Positions 48,072-56,866 are shown, counted from the first letter of the stretch. The stretch: 64,000 nt of DNA from an uncultured Acetatifactor sp. (GCA_947624245.1 CANQJL010000003.1:62001-126000), one strand, 5' to 3'. Notes: generated by a model not told the origin, from the sequence alone. Translations and numbers: made by a program.

Positions 48072-48340
48072 ATGAATGCCAAAGGAATTGAAATCGGCAT
48101 TTATACAACAGATTTTGAAAATGAATTTATTTCCCTGACCGACATAGCAAAATATCGTAATGATGATCCGAGGTTTGTTATCCAGAATTGGATGAGAAAT
48201 CGGAATACGATTGAATATTTCTTGCATTATGGGAAGAACTGCATAATCAAAATTTTAACCGTGTGCAATTCGACACGGTTAAAAATGAAGCCGAATTAAA
48301 TCGCTTCATTATGACTCCGACTAAATGGATCTGTGCCTGA
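48072..48340 (+). pseudogene. Frameshifted KilA-N domain protein remnant
   Basis: The frame from 48072 reads MNAKGIEIGIYTTDFENEFI, SLTDIAKYRNDDPRFVIQNW and RNRNTIEYF, the start of a KilA-N DNA-binding domain. After about 48215 the family sequence continues in another frame as LWEELHNQNFNRVQFDTVKN, then RFIMTPTKWICA up to a stop at 48338. A one-base change near 48215-48225 therefore broke the gene, and the ~150-residue C-terminal part is missing. KilA-N proteins are common in phage and mobile islands. Confidence 0.75.
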
Positions 48341-48375
48341 GAAGGAATTTCCGGGAGGAGAAAAAGCGACGATTT

Positions 48376-48420
48376 AAAATTAGTCAAACGCGATTTGCCG
48401 AATCGTATTTGACTAATTTT
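48376..48420. promoter_or_regulatory. 45-base inverted repeat over the -35 box (operator candidate)
   Basis: AAAATTAGTCAAA (48376-48388) and TTTGACTAATTTT (48408-48420) are exact reverse complements. An inner CGATT/AATCG pair continues the symmetry to a loop of about four bases. The right arm contains the -35 hexamer of the promoter at 48409-48437. A terminator role (T-rich CTTTTTT follows) is also possible. Confidence 0.7.
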
Positions 48421-48437
48421 CTTTTTTGCGCTATACT
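48409..48437 (+). promoter_or_regulatory. Promoter of the AAA ATPase gene
   Basis: TTGACT (48409-48414), 17-base spacer, TATACT (48432-48437), then a GGAGGT ribosome site and ATG at 48466. The -35 box lies inside the inverted repeat. Confidence 0.75.
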
Positions 48438-48465
48438 ATGCCTATCCTAACATGGAGGTAGTGCG

Positions 48466-49857
48466 ATGTTTATCGGCAGAGAGCGGGAACTGGAGACACT
48501 GAACAAGCTATACGATTCAAATAAATTTGAATTCACGGTCATATACGGACGGCGGCGTGTGGGAAAAACGGCGCTGATCAATCAATTTATCGGGGACAAA
48601 AACGCCATCTATTTTATGGGTGTCGAGAGTAACACCAAGCAAAATCTCGAAAACTTCAGTAAGAGTATTTTGGAGTACCGCACAGGCATTGAGACAGACG
48701 GCTTCTTCCACTCCTTTCAAGCGGCTTTGGAGTATGTGTTCAGGCTGTCCGAACAGGAGCGGCTCATCCTTGCCGTCGACGAGTACCCCTATGTCGCCCG
48801 GTCGGAGAAAAGCCTTGCTTCCACGCTTCAGCTGCTCATCGACAAGTACAGGGATAACTCTAAGCTGATGCTGATCCTCTGCGGTTCGTCCATGTCTTAT
48901 ATGGAGGACCACGTCCTCGCTTACAAAGCACCGCTTTACGGACGGCGGACGGCGCAGATGAAGATCGTCCCCTTCGAATTTGAGGAGACTTGCCGGTATT
49001 TTCAGAATTTCTCCGGTGAGGACAAGGCGCTGCTCTACGGAATCGTCGGCGGAACGCCACAGTATTTGCTGCAAATAAACGACAAGATGAGTGTTGAGGA
49101 TAATATCAAAAATACATTTCTCAATCCCGCTTCTGCGCTTTTTGAGGAGCCGGAGAACCTCCTCAAACAGGAGGTGCGGGAGCCCGCGCTGTATAACGCC
49201 ATCATCACGGCAATCGCCACCGGTTCCACTCGTATGTCGGAGATTTCAAGCAAGGTCGGTGAGGACACCAATGTGTGCTCCACCTATGTGAAAAACCTCG
49301 TTGCCTTTGGCATTATTCGAAAAGAGACGCCCTACGGCGAAAAGGAATCCCGGAAAGCAATTTACGCCATCGAGGACAACCTGTTCCGCTTCTGGTACCG
49401 CTTTGTGCCGGAAAACAATTCCATCATTGCCCGTGGCGCAGCTGACCTCGTCTATCGGCGCATCGAGCCGTTTTTATCCGAATATATGGGAAAGGTATTT
49501 GAGGAGATATGCAGGCAGTATCTTTGGAAGCTGCTGCTTGCCGGGAAATGCCCGGTGCAGTTTTCCTCTCTTGGCCGCTGGTGGGGCAATGACCCGAAGG
49601 AAAAGCGTCAGGCGGAAATTGACATTCTCGCCGAGCAGGATAGGACCACCGCTCTTTTCGGAGAGTGCAAATGGACGAACGAAAAAGTAGACCTCGGCGT
49701 GTTGGAAACGCTGGTCAAGCGCAGTGAGCTGTTCCCATATCAGCACAAGTACTTCTACCTTTTTGCCAAGTCTGGCTTTACAAAAGGATGCACAGATCGG
49801 GCGAAAGAGATGGGGAATGTGACGCTGGTGAGATACGAGGAGATACTTAAGGATTGA
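48466..49857 (+). CDS. AAA-type ATPase with C-terminal DUF234 domain
   Basis: A 463-residue protein of the archaeal-type ATPase group. It starts MFIGRERELETLNKLYDS. Walker A is YGRRRVGKTALI near residue 28, and Walker B is LILAVDEYPYVA near 105. The winged-helix part reads MSEISSKVGEDTNVCSTYVK near 265. The C-terminal DUF234 part contains DILAEQ and FGECKWTNEKVD, which resembles a PD-(D/E)xK nuclease core (D...ExK) and may cut or bind DNA. The cell role of these proteins is not established; they are common in islands of anaerobes. It has its own regulated promoter. Confidence 0.85.
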   Translation: MFIGRERELETLNKLYDSNKFEFTVIYGRRRVGKTALINQFIGDKNAIYFMGVESNTKQNLENFSKSILEYRTGIETDGFFHSFQAALEYVFRLSEQERLILAVDEYPYVARSEKSLASTLQLLIDKYRDNSKLMLILCGSSMSYMEDHVLAYKAPLYGRRTAQMKIVPFEFEETCRYFQNFSGEDKALLYGIVGGTPQYLLQINDKMSVEDNIKNTFLNPASALFEEPENLLKQEVREPALYNAIITAIATGSTRMSEISSKVGEDTNVCSTYVKNLVAFGIIRKETPYGEKESRKAIYAIEDNLFRFWYRFVPENNSIIARGAADLVYRRIEPFLSEYMGKVFEEICRQYLWKLLLAGKCPVQFSSLGRWWGNDPKEKRQAEIDILAEQDRTTALFGECKWTNEKVDLGVLETLVKRSELFPYQHKYFYLFAKSGFTKGCTDRAKEMGNVTLVRYEEILKD

Positions 49858-49904
49858 CAATTCCATTATCGGAACGATAAATGAAATTTGATGGAGGGAT
49901 TATA

Positions 49905-51326
49905 ATGAAAGAATCTTTAAAATCGGCAAATCCATATCTGCCGCTTTGGGAGCATGTTCCTGACGGGGAACCGCGCGTTTTTGAATACAATGGCGAGAGG
50001 CGTCTTTATGTCTACGGTTCTCATGACACAGAGCGCAGCTCTTATTGTGGGCGGGACTATGTCGTCTGGAGCGCTCCCGTTGATGATCTCACTGACTGGA
50101 CGTATCACGGCGTATGCTACACTGCCACTGACGGCTCGGTTCTCTATGCGCCGGACGTAGTGCAAAAAGGAGACACATTCTATCTCTATGCCGCTGAGGA
50201 GCGCGGCGCAAGGATTATGGCAGCGTCTTCAAAAAATCCTGCGGGACCTTTTGTAAATCCCATCGAAACAAAGCTTGGCTTTGACCCGGGAATTTTAGTC
50301 GACGACGACGGAAGGGTATATGCGTACTGGGGCTTTTGCTCGTCGTTCTGCGCCGAGCTTGATGACGATATGGCGACCATAAAGGAAGGGACATTCCGCA
50401 GCCATCCGATAGGTCATGTTCCCGACCCATGGAACAAAAACGCCGATACCGCGCACATAGACCTCCGGGACGCTTTCTTTGAAGCATCGAGCCCTCGGAA
50501 AATAGGCGGAAAATATGTTTATGTATATTCCAAAAGATATGTCACGCCTCTGCCTGAATTAGGGGTATATGAGCCCAATAACGGTTTTTTGTCATACAAG
50601 TGGTCTGACAGTCCGCTTGAAGGCTATCAGGAAGGCGGAGACATATCTTTTAACGGCGGAGAGATCTTAAAGCTGCCTGACGGAACGGGGCAGCAGACAT
50701 ACCGCTGGGGCAACAATCACGGCGGGCTTGTGGAGATAAACGGTCAGTGGTATATTTTCTACCACCGCCAGACCGGAACCGACGAATTTTCACGTCAGGG
50801 TATGATAGAGCCTGTAGATATAGCGGTCGGAAAGGACGGAAAAATCTATATCGGCGATATTGCTTATGTAAACGGCGAGCCGGTATCTTCAAAGCCTGTG
50901 GAGATGACCTCATCGGGCGCAAACGTAAACGGCATAGATGCTTATAAATCCGTTTCCGCAGGCTACGCCTGCCATATAAGCCCGCTTCATCAGGCATATA
51001 TACAGCCTGTCTATGAATGTAAAGACGGTATTTCCGCGCCTGTTGTAAATATTCAAAACGGAACTGTTGTCGGCTTTCGATATCTGCAGTTCGGTACAGT
51101 GCCGCCTAAGACCGTTTCTGTATCCGCAAAGGTCAAGGGGAGAATGAATATCAAGGTTCGCGTTGACAATTATCACGGGAAAGCCGTCGCTGAACTTGAA
51201 ATGAAAGAAGGCGATACCGTACAAAGCGCACCGCTTACCTCGGGTATTATTGGCAGGAGGGCAATATATTTCGAGTTTTCCGGCGAGGGTGAAGCTGAGT
51301 TTGACAGTTTCACGTTTGACAGATAA
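49905..51326 (+). CDS. Glycoside hydrolase family 43 protein
   Basis: A 473-residue enzyme with no signal peptide, so cytoplasmic. It begins NPYLPLWEHVPDGEPRVFEY, a common GH43 start. The five-bladed propeller residues seem present: DGEP (base region), YAPDVVQKGDTFYLY (pKa modulator) and FEASSPRKIGGKYVYVYS (acid glutamate). The C-terminal ~130 residues form a beta-rich domain (VKGRMNIKVRVDNYHGKAVA) like a carbohydrate-binding module. It probably cleaves arabinose or xylose from imported oligosaccharides. A GGAGGGA site supports the start at 49905. No transporter or sugar operon adjoins. Confidence 0.85.
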   Translation: MKESLKSANPYLPLWEHVPDGEPRVFEYNGERRLYVYGSHDTERSSYCGRDYVVWSAPVDDLTDWTYHGVCYTATDGSVLYAPDVVQKGDTFYLYAAEERGARIMAASSKNPAGPFVNPIETKLGFDPGILVDDDGRVYAYWGFCSSFCAELDDDMATIKEGTFRSHPIGHVPDPWNKNADTAHIDLRDAFFEASSPRKIGGKYVYVYSKRYVTPLPELGVYEPNNGFLSYKWSDSPLEGYQEGGDISFNGGEILKLPDGTGQQTYRWGNNHGGLVEINGQWYIFYHRQTGTDEFSRQGMIEPVDIAVGKDGKIYIGDIAYVNGEPVSSKPVEMTSSGANVNGIDAYKSVSAGYACHISPLHQAYIQPVYECKDGISAPVVNIQNGTVVGFRYLQFGTVPPKTVSVSAKVKGRMNIKVRVDNYHGKAVAELEMKEGDTVQSAPLTSGIIGRRAIYFEFSGEGEAEFDSFTFDR

Positions 51327-51372
51327 AATTTCACGGATTGAATATTTTAGTCTCTTTTAAGGGAGGGTCAGA

Positions 51373-52989
51373 ATGCCTTTAGACAATGGTATGACAAAGG
51401 AAGAGGTAAAAGCACTCATTGTAAAAGCAAAATCCGGTGATAACGCGGCATGGGAAAGACTATATCATCATTTTGAAAAATACATCCATTCCCGTGCATG
51501 GAATTGTTTGAAAAAACCGGATATGACACCTGACCGCAAAAAGGATTTGGAAGAGGAGCTGTATCAGGCGGGCTGGCAGGGATTTTTGTCTGCCGTGCGG
51601 AATTATGATCCGAAGCAGGGGGAATTTCTGACCTATGCCACGCATTTTATTGACGGGGAAATGGCAAAGGAAATGAAACTTGTCACAAATCCGCATGGAT
51701 TTACGGAAATACCGGATTTTCGGGAGCGCATGGAAACGCAAACAGCGAAAAGGGTATTTGCAGACGGGAAAACAATTTCCGTGGAGGAGTCGCCCAATCG
51801 GGGAAAATACAGCGCGGAGAGGCGCACCCTGCAGATTTTGGAAATCCTTCGTCTTCTCACGGATGAAACGCACAGCCTGTCAAAAGACGAACTGGACAGA
51901 TGCCTGCGCCTCTACCGCATGGCAAAATATAAAAACGGCACGCCGTTGGAAGCGCCAAACACACTCACAAGCACGCTGGAGGAAATACTGGCGGAAATGG
52001 ACCCGCCGGAGTATACGGACGACAATGAGGGAGACTATCGGGTCCGGTATGCGGGGTATCGGGAGAACCGCCTGAAAGAAAGGCAGAACAAAGAAAAAGG
52101 AAAGAAATCAGCGGATATTACGGATTTTTCTTATGTACATATATTCAGCTATGCGGAGCTGGACAGTCTGATCCAGATGGTCAGCTTTTCCGATCTGCTT
52201 TCCAATGAGGAAAAAAAGCGGCTGGTGGACAAGCTGGTGTCCACATCCAGTCTCTATTACCGGACGCCGTTTTACGACGGAGACAGGCTGAAATTCAGTC
52301 CTCAGACCATACACGGAAGATTCAGCACAAGAGCGATGGGGGACAGGAAACCGTTTGCGGCAAAGATCAATCTGATCCAGCAGGCCATAAAGAACCTGTG
52401 TCAGATACGGTTCCGGTTCAACTGTTATACATCGGAACACACGACGGTGCCGAAAACGGAATATCAGCATGTGTTAAGTCCCTATCATCTGGTGGTCTAT
52501 CACGACAATTACTATTGCATCGGAATGAAGAAGGAGGACAGGCGCATCTGGCATTACCGGGTGGATTTGATGTCGGAGGTGGAGCTCGTTACGGATGGGG
52601 AGGGGAAACCTGTGCCCATTGATGTCTGCGTCTTTGAAGGTCTGCCGATTTCCAACGCATATTGGGATCCGGAAAAATATATGGCGGAGCATCTGTATAT
52701 GGCGTATGACGAGCCCCGGGAAATACAGATTAAGCTTCGCTCCGATGACTATACGATTCTGCATGACTGGTTTGGGAATCATTATGAAAAGATGAATGAG
52801 TCCATAGAAACCGATGAAAATGGCAGCAGGGTGCAGTATGACACCGTAAAGGTCAGAACTTCGCCTTCTATGATTGTCCACTGGGCCATGCAGTATGCCG
52901 GGGCGGTGGAGATCCTGGACGAGGAAATTCGGGAGAGAATCAGGGACGAAATCGCAAAGCTCAAGAAAAAATATGAAGAAAGAATCTGA
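51373..52989 (+). CDS. Fusion of a sigma-70 region 2-like domain with a WYL-domain regulator
   Basis: A 538-residue protein. Residues ~8-110 resemble sigma-70 region 2: KSGDNAAWERLYHHFEKYIH, then LYQAGWQGFLSAVRNYDPKQ and GEFLTYATHFIDGEMAKEM, where the family has a DLxQEGxxGLxxAxxxFD and FxTYAxxWIR pattern. Residues ~140-250 resemble the N-terminal part of WYL regulators (RRTLQILEILRLLTDETHSL). Residues ~270-520 carry the WYL sensor region, including LSPYHLVVYHDNYYCIGMKK and WHYRVDLMSEVEL. Regions 3 and 4 of sigma are not evident. GGAGG precedes the ATG. It would be a DNA- or polymerase-binding regulator responding to a ligand or nucleic acid. Confidence 0.8.
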   Translation: MPLDNGMTKEEVKALIVKAKSGDNAAWERLYHHFEKYIHSRAWNCLKKPDMTPDRKKDLEEELYQAGWQGFLSAVRNYDPKQGEFLTYATHFIDGEMAKEMKLVTNPHGFTEIPDFRERMETQTAKRVFADGKTISVEESPNRGKYSAERRTLQILEILRLLTDETHSLSKDELDRCLRLYRMAKYKNGTPLEAPNTLTSTLEEILAEMDPPEYTDDNEGDYRVRYAGYRENRLKERQNKEKGKKSADITDFSYVHIFSYAELDSLIQMVSFSDLLSNEEKKRLVDKLVSTSSLYYRTPFYDGDRLKFSPQTIHGRFSTRAMGDRKPFAAKINLIQQAIKNLCQIRFRFNCYTSEHTTVPKTEYQHVLSPYHLVVYHDNYYCIGMKKEDRRIWHYRVDLMSEVELVTDGEGKPVPIDVCVFEGLPISNAYWDPEKYMAEHLYMAYDEPREIQIKLRSDDYTILHDWFGNHYEKMNESIETDENGSRVQYDTVKVRTSPSMIVHWAMQYAGAVEILDEEIRERIRDEIAKLKKKYEERI

Positions 52990-53127
52990 TTTTCAAAATT
53001 TTGAACATGGTTTTCTCCATAATATAGATGACACTTATAATCGTTGATTTACAAATTTTATATGTGAGCTGCTGAAAACGCTGATCTGTGCGTTTTGAGC
53101 ACAGCGGCGGGCAGAAAGGAGAAAAAC

Positions 53128-53841
53128 ATGGAGCTTTTGCGTGGCAGCTTATTTTCAATTGCGCCGTTCATAAGAGTGGAAGGGCACCAACTTGATATAC
53201 TGGAGTCCGGATATTCGGGCGGGTATGGTTATTATGTGGACATGGGATACCGCAGGCGTTTTTGGACGTCCGGTACGATGTACTTAGTTCACTGGGAGGC
53301 AGACGAAACGGTAAGATGGGAACCGATAGAGGTGGACGGTAATCTGGAGGAAGCTAAAAACGGAAAAAAGGTTTTCAAGCTGGTTTCATGGTTAAAGGCT
53401 AAGGGCTATCATCCGTGTACCTGCGTCAGAAGCTGTTCTCTGGAGGAGTACCGTAACAGCTGCGGTTACGTGGGGAATATCATCCTTATGAAGAACGGCG
53501 GCATTACGAAAGAATCCGGGTGGTTTGATTACGACGCTTACCGATGGAGCGTGGACTTTTATGGACAAGGGCTTTTGTCTGTGGGCGGACGAGTCGTGCG
53601 GGAATTTTATACCAGCTATTGGATCACCAAGAAGCTGACAGGGAAACAGGAGGATGCTTTCATGAAGCTTTTTGAAGGGTCCGCCACCTTTACAAATGCG
53701 GAATTTGTCAGATGGCTTGAGGACTTGGATATGGGCGATTCCCTTGATTGGATCCATATACGGTTTTCTGATGATCCATCATCTGATTTTTCGGTCAAAA
53801 AGCTGGCGGAGACGGACAGCGTGAGGAGTATTGAGGGATGA
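53128..53841 (+). CDS. Hypothetical protein after the sigma/WYL gene
   Basis: A 237-residue soluble protein starting MELLRGSLFSIAPFIRVEGH with an AAAGGAG site. It is rich in tyrosine, glycine and tryptophan in the first 60 residues (SGYSGGYGYYVDMGYRRRFW) and has three cysteines near 95 (CTCVRSC). Later segments include DYDAYRWSVDFYGQGLLSVG and a helical C-terminus (FVRWLEDLDMGDSLDWIHI). No membrane segment and no motif is recognised. It is 138 bases after the sigma/WYL gene and has a possible TATAAT of its own near 53034. Function unknown. Confidence 0.6.
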   Translation: MELLRGSLFSIAPFIRVEGHQLDILESGYSGGYGYYVDMGYRRRFWTSGTMYLVHWEADETVRWEPIEVDGNLEEAKNGKKVFKLVSWLKAKGYHPCTCVRSCSLEEYRNSCGYVGNIILMKNGGITKESGWFDYDAYRWSVDFYGQGLLSVGGRVVREFYTSYWITKKLTGKQEDAFMKLFEGSATFTNAEFVRWLEDLDMGDSLDWIHIRFSDDPSSDFSVKKLAETDSVRSIEG

Positions 53842-53941
53842 AACTAAAGACATCAAAGGAAACTTTGCACAGTAAAAGTCGGTAGTGCGGAAGAGCGAAG
53901 GTGAAAACAGACAGCTTTCAATGAAGGGAGGAGAAAAAGAG

Positions 53942-54757
53942 ATGATGATTGGTAATGAAGAAAAAATTAAAAAAATTACTGGCTATGGGGTGGGAGAATT
54001 GTATGAAACAAACACTTCTCAAAAAATAGAATGCTCCAAAGGGGATAATGCTAAGATTTTGGACATAAGAGAACCAAGATATAAGGATTTGGACATAGAT
54101 GATGAAAAACAAAAATATGATGGAGCAACGTTTAATTTTCATCTATATCCAGAAGACAAAAAAGTAACGGAAGATATTGCAACAAAGGTATGCAATGTAA
54201 GAAAAGAAGTAATCAAACAGCTTAAAGAACAAGGTGCATGTGTGGATAAAGAGAAATTTAAAAAATCTTATATAGATAATAATATATACGTAAGTGCAGA
54301 TATAAATGAAAAAAATGAAGTGAAATGTGGACTCGGAGCAGGAGGCGGAACAGGAGAATTTGGCGGTTTATATCGCTATATAGCGGCAAAGAAAAATGGA
54401 ATTTTGTATGAACTAAATTTTATGCGCTTTTTTATAGATAAAGACAAAAAGGTAAATTGTATTTTAAAGGCGATACAGTTTGACCGATGCATGGAAGAGT
54501 TAAGCGGCGTGAATTGTGACAAAGGGGAATGTAGAATCTGCTATCCAACATCGTATCGATCACAGGCGGCTTATCTCAACAAAATAATAGAAGAAAATAG
54601 CAGAGAAGGCTTAAAAAGTTTTTGCTATAATCCTGATGTGAGTTTTTATTATGATTCGGAAAATGAAGAAAAAACCGCTAAGAATGCGGCGTTGATTGCC
54701 AAATTATTTATTGATTTTATAAATAAATGTGACGAATGGAAAAAGGCTGATGAATGA
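53942..54757 (+). CDS. AT-rich hypothetical protein
   Basis: A 271-residue lysine- and asparagine-rich soluble protein. Three in-frame starts exist (53885, 53921, 53942); 53942 is preferred because GGGAGGAG precedes it. It has a glycine-rich patch (GLGAGGGTGEFGGLYRYIAA) followed by strands LYELNFMRFFIDKDKKVNCI, and three cysteines around 200-206 (CDKGECRIC). No family is recognised. The base composition is far more AT-rich than the genes on both sides, a sign of separate origin. It ends 40 bases before the first phosphatase gene. Confidence 0.6.
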   Translation: MMIGNEEKIKKITGYGVGELYETNTSQKIECSKGDNAKILDIREPRYKDLDIDDEKQKYDGATFNFHLYPEDKKVTEDIATKVCNVRKEVIKQLKEQGACVDKEKFKKSYIDNNIYVSADINEKNEVKCGLGAGGGTGEFGGLYRYIAAKKNGILYELNFMRFFIDKDKKVNCILKAIQFDRCMEELSGVNCDKGECRICYPTSYRSQAAYLNKIIEENSREGLKSFCYNPDVSFYYDSENEEKTAKNAALIAKLFIDFINKCDEWKKADE

Positions 54758-54797
54758 GGGGACAAGAATCGAAGAAGTCAACTCATCCAGGAGGAGT

Positions 54798-55517
54798 ATG
54801 AGATATATTGTTTCCGACATACATGGCTGCTACGACCAGTATCGGGCGCTGCTGGAGAAGATTCATTTTTCAGATGCGGATGAGCTTTATGTGCTGGGCG
54901 ATGTCGTGGATCGCGGGCCGGAGCCCATCAAAGTGCTTCAGGATATGAAGAAGCGTCCGAACGTCATTTTTATTCTGGGAAATCACGACTTTGCCATGTA
55001 TTCTGTCATGAGAAAATTTGCGGTGGAGATTACGGAAGAAAATTATGACAGCCACCTGACCGGGGAGGATATGCTGGATCTGAACCTTTGGCTGCAGGAC
55101 GGCGGACAGAGCACGATGGAGAAGTTCCGGGGCCTGAACCGTGCGGAGATGGCGGATATTCTTGATTACATAGCGGAGGCGTCTCTGTATGAGGTAATAG
55201 AACACAACGGGAAAGAGTACCGGCTCGTCCATGCGGGGTTAGCGAACTTTGCGCCCGATAAAGAGCTGGACGAGTATGAATTACATGAGCTTCTGGAAGA
55301 AAGAGCGGACTATTCCAGAAGATACTATCCTCAGGACAATATCTATCTGGTGACGGGACATACGCCGACAATTTATATCGAAGGCTGGAACAAGCCGGAG
55401 GTGTACAGGAAACACGGGCACATTGCTCTTGACTGCGCCTGTGTGGCGGGAGGAAGGCTGGCGGCGTTCTGTGTGGAGACAGAGGAAGTCATCTATGTAG
55501 ACGGTTATCAATTGTAA
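54798..55517 (+). CDS. PPP-type metallophosphatase (serine/threonine phosphatase or ApaH-like), copy 1
   Basis: A 239-residue phosphatase with the full PPP signature: DIHGCYDQYRALLEKI (GDxHG-like) near residue 7, LGDVVDRGPEPIKVL near 37, LGNHDFAMY near 63, HAGL near 138 and GHTPT near 185. These residues bind two metal ions. Relatives hydrolyse phosphoproteins or diadenosine tetraphosphate; the choice cannot be made here. The start at 54798 has AGGAGGAG upstream. A related second copy follows 200 bases later. Confidence 0.88.
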   Translation: MRYIVSDIHGCYDQYRALLEKIHFSDADELYVLGDVVDRGPEPIKVLQDMKKRPNVIFILGNHDFAMYSVMRKFAVEITEENYDSHLTGEDMLDLNLWLQDGGQSTMEKFRGLNRAEMADILDYIAEASLYEVIEHNGKEYRLVHAGLANFAPDKELDEYELHELLEERADYSRRYYPQDNIYLVTGHTPTIYIEGWNKPEVYRKHGHIALDCACVAGGRLAAFCVETEEVIYVDGYQL

Positions 55518-55717
55518 ATTACCTTAAAGGTGGGGACATTGACCCTGAAATGATGTTGAGCCGGTATGAAATCTTTAATGATTGACGTAGTGCTGTGGCT
55601 GATGGAAAAGTGGACGGAAACAGAATATAGAGACTGACCGTATGAATCCTGAATACAGAAATGTATTAAACTCGGAGGCTCTTACGGCGGAGTTTTTTGA
55701 TAAAAAGGAGATTTTGT

Positions 55718-56422
55718 ATGAAATTATATTGTATGTCAGATATTCATGGCTGCCTTGGGGAGTTTGAGGAGGCGCTTTCTCTGGTGGCGGAACATCTGGA
55801 GGAAGACGATGTCAGGCTGATCCTCTTAGGCGATTATATCCATGGCGGCGCGGACAACAGGGGCGTGCTGGATAAGGTCATGGCGCTCCAGCATCGCTAC
55901 GGTACGGATAAGGTCGTGGCGCTCATGGGAAACCATGAAAAATTTGTCCTGCAGGGTGACTCCGACATCGATCACCTGATTAAGACGATCTGGCAGAATG
56001 ACAACGGCGGGGACGACGACGGAGAGGACGACAAGTACATTCGCTGGATGGAAAATTTGCCCCTTTATTACACGGAGGGCAATACCATTTTCGTCCACGC
56101 GGGCATTGATGAGGAGGCCGGCGACCTGTGGGAGTGGGTAACGGGAGATGAGATATTTACCGGTAAATATCCTGCGGAGACAGGGCAAATCGAAGGTCTC
56201 GAAATGAAAGTGGTAGCGGGGCATGTAGGCACTGCCGAGATCTCGGGAGATCTCAGCTATCATGACATTTATTATGACGGGGCAAGCCACTATTACATAG
56301 ATGGTACGGTTCTTAAAAGCGGCAGGATTCCCGTGCTGAAGGTGGATACGGAGACGGATCAATATTACAGAGTGACGGAAGGCGGAGATTGGCCGATCCT
56401 GCCCTATGAGGAGGAGAACTAG
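55718..56422 (+). CDS. PPP-type metallophosphatase, copy 2
   Basis: A 234-residue protein related to the gene before it: MSDIHGCLGEFEEALSLV, then LLGDYIHGGADNRGVLDKVM, LMGNHEKFVLQ, FVHAGIDEEAG and VVAGHVGTAEI. The second motif is GDYIHGG instead of GDxVDRG: the arginine of the DRG motif is lost and histidine takes the aspartate place, which might alter metal use or substrate. AAGGAG precedes the ATG. Tandem arrangement suggests an old duplication. Confidence 0.82.
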   Translation: MKLYCMSDIHGCLGEFEEALSLVAEHLEEDDVRLILLGDYIHGGADNRGVLDKVMALQHRYGTDKVVALMGNHEKFVLQGDSDIDHLIKTIWQNDNGGDDDGEDDKYIRWMENLPLYYTEGNTIFVHAGIDEEAGDLWEWVTGDEIFTGKYPAETGQIEGLEMKVVAGHVGTAEISGDLSYHDIYYDGASHYYIDGTVLKSGRIPVLKVDTETDQYYRVTEGGDWPILPYEEEN

Positions 56423-56429
56423 TAATGAA

Positions 56430-56513
56430 ATGAGAAGCATTTATCAGACGGACATAGATGCTGTAAAAGCAGAGATGGATAGGTTCTGGAAAGTGCAGAA
56501 GGAAGGAACATAG
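56430..56513 (+). CDS. Possible 27-residue peptide after the phosphatase
   Basis: MRSIYQTDIDAVKAEMDRFW followed by KVQKEGT. It begins 7 bases past the phosphatase stop and has a GAGGAG within the end of that gene. It may be the leftover start or end of a longer gene. Coding is uncertain. Confidence 0.25.
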   Translation: MRSIYQTDIDAVKAEMDRFWKVQKEGT

Positions 56514-56658
56514 TCATGCACAGGATTTCGTGCTGTAATCCGGAAGATTTTCGTGTATAGATTGACTGTAAAATCGGCATTCATTATAATGTGATTGGAA
56601 CAAAAATACTGTAATTTTTGGCTTCGGAATGTAAGAAAATAACAGGGGGCTATTGTTT

Positions 56659-56866
56659 ATGACAGAAAGTCAGGACATTGAGTATAAAGAATCTTGGCGC
56701 GACGAATATCTGAAATAAATCTTCTCACCGAAAACGGAGTAGAATATATTAAGATTACGGTTTCACTATGTGCGTTTCCTGTTAGTTATGATGGTGAGTA
56801 TCACTATCGCAGCGGCAGCACGAAACAACAGCTTCGCGGTAGTGCGTTGACAAATTCCTCAAAGAT
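56659..56866 (+). pseudogene. 5' remnant of an AlbA_2 (Schlafen-like) ATP-binding protein gene
   Basis: After an AGGGGG site the frame reads MTESQDIEYKESWRDEYLK and a stop, the usual start of AlbA_2-domain putative transcriptional regulators. In another frame INLLTENGVEYIKITV, then YDGEYHYRSGSTKQQLRGSA follows directly, which lies about 70 residues further along in intact members. So an internal deletion with a frameshift has occurred near 56715. Family similarity is from memory but distinctive. Confidence 0.7.

Noticed and set aside
47210-48100. 296-codon minus-strand frame within rlmD
   Set aside because: It overlaps the catalytic motifs of the plus-strand methyltransferase and shows no independent family features.
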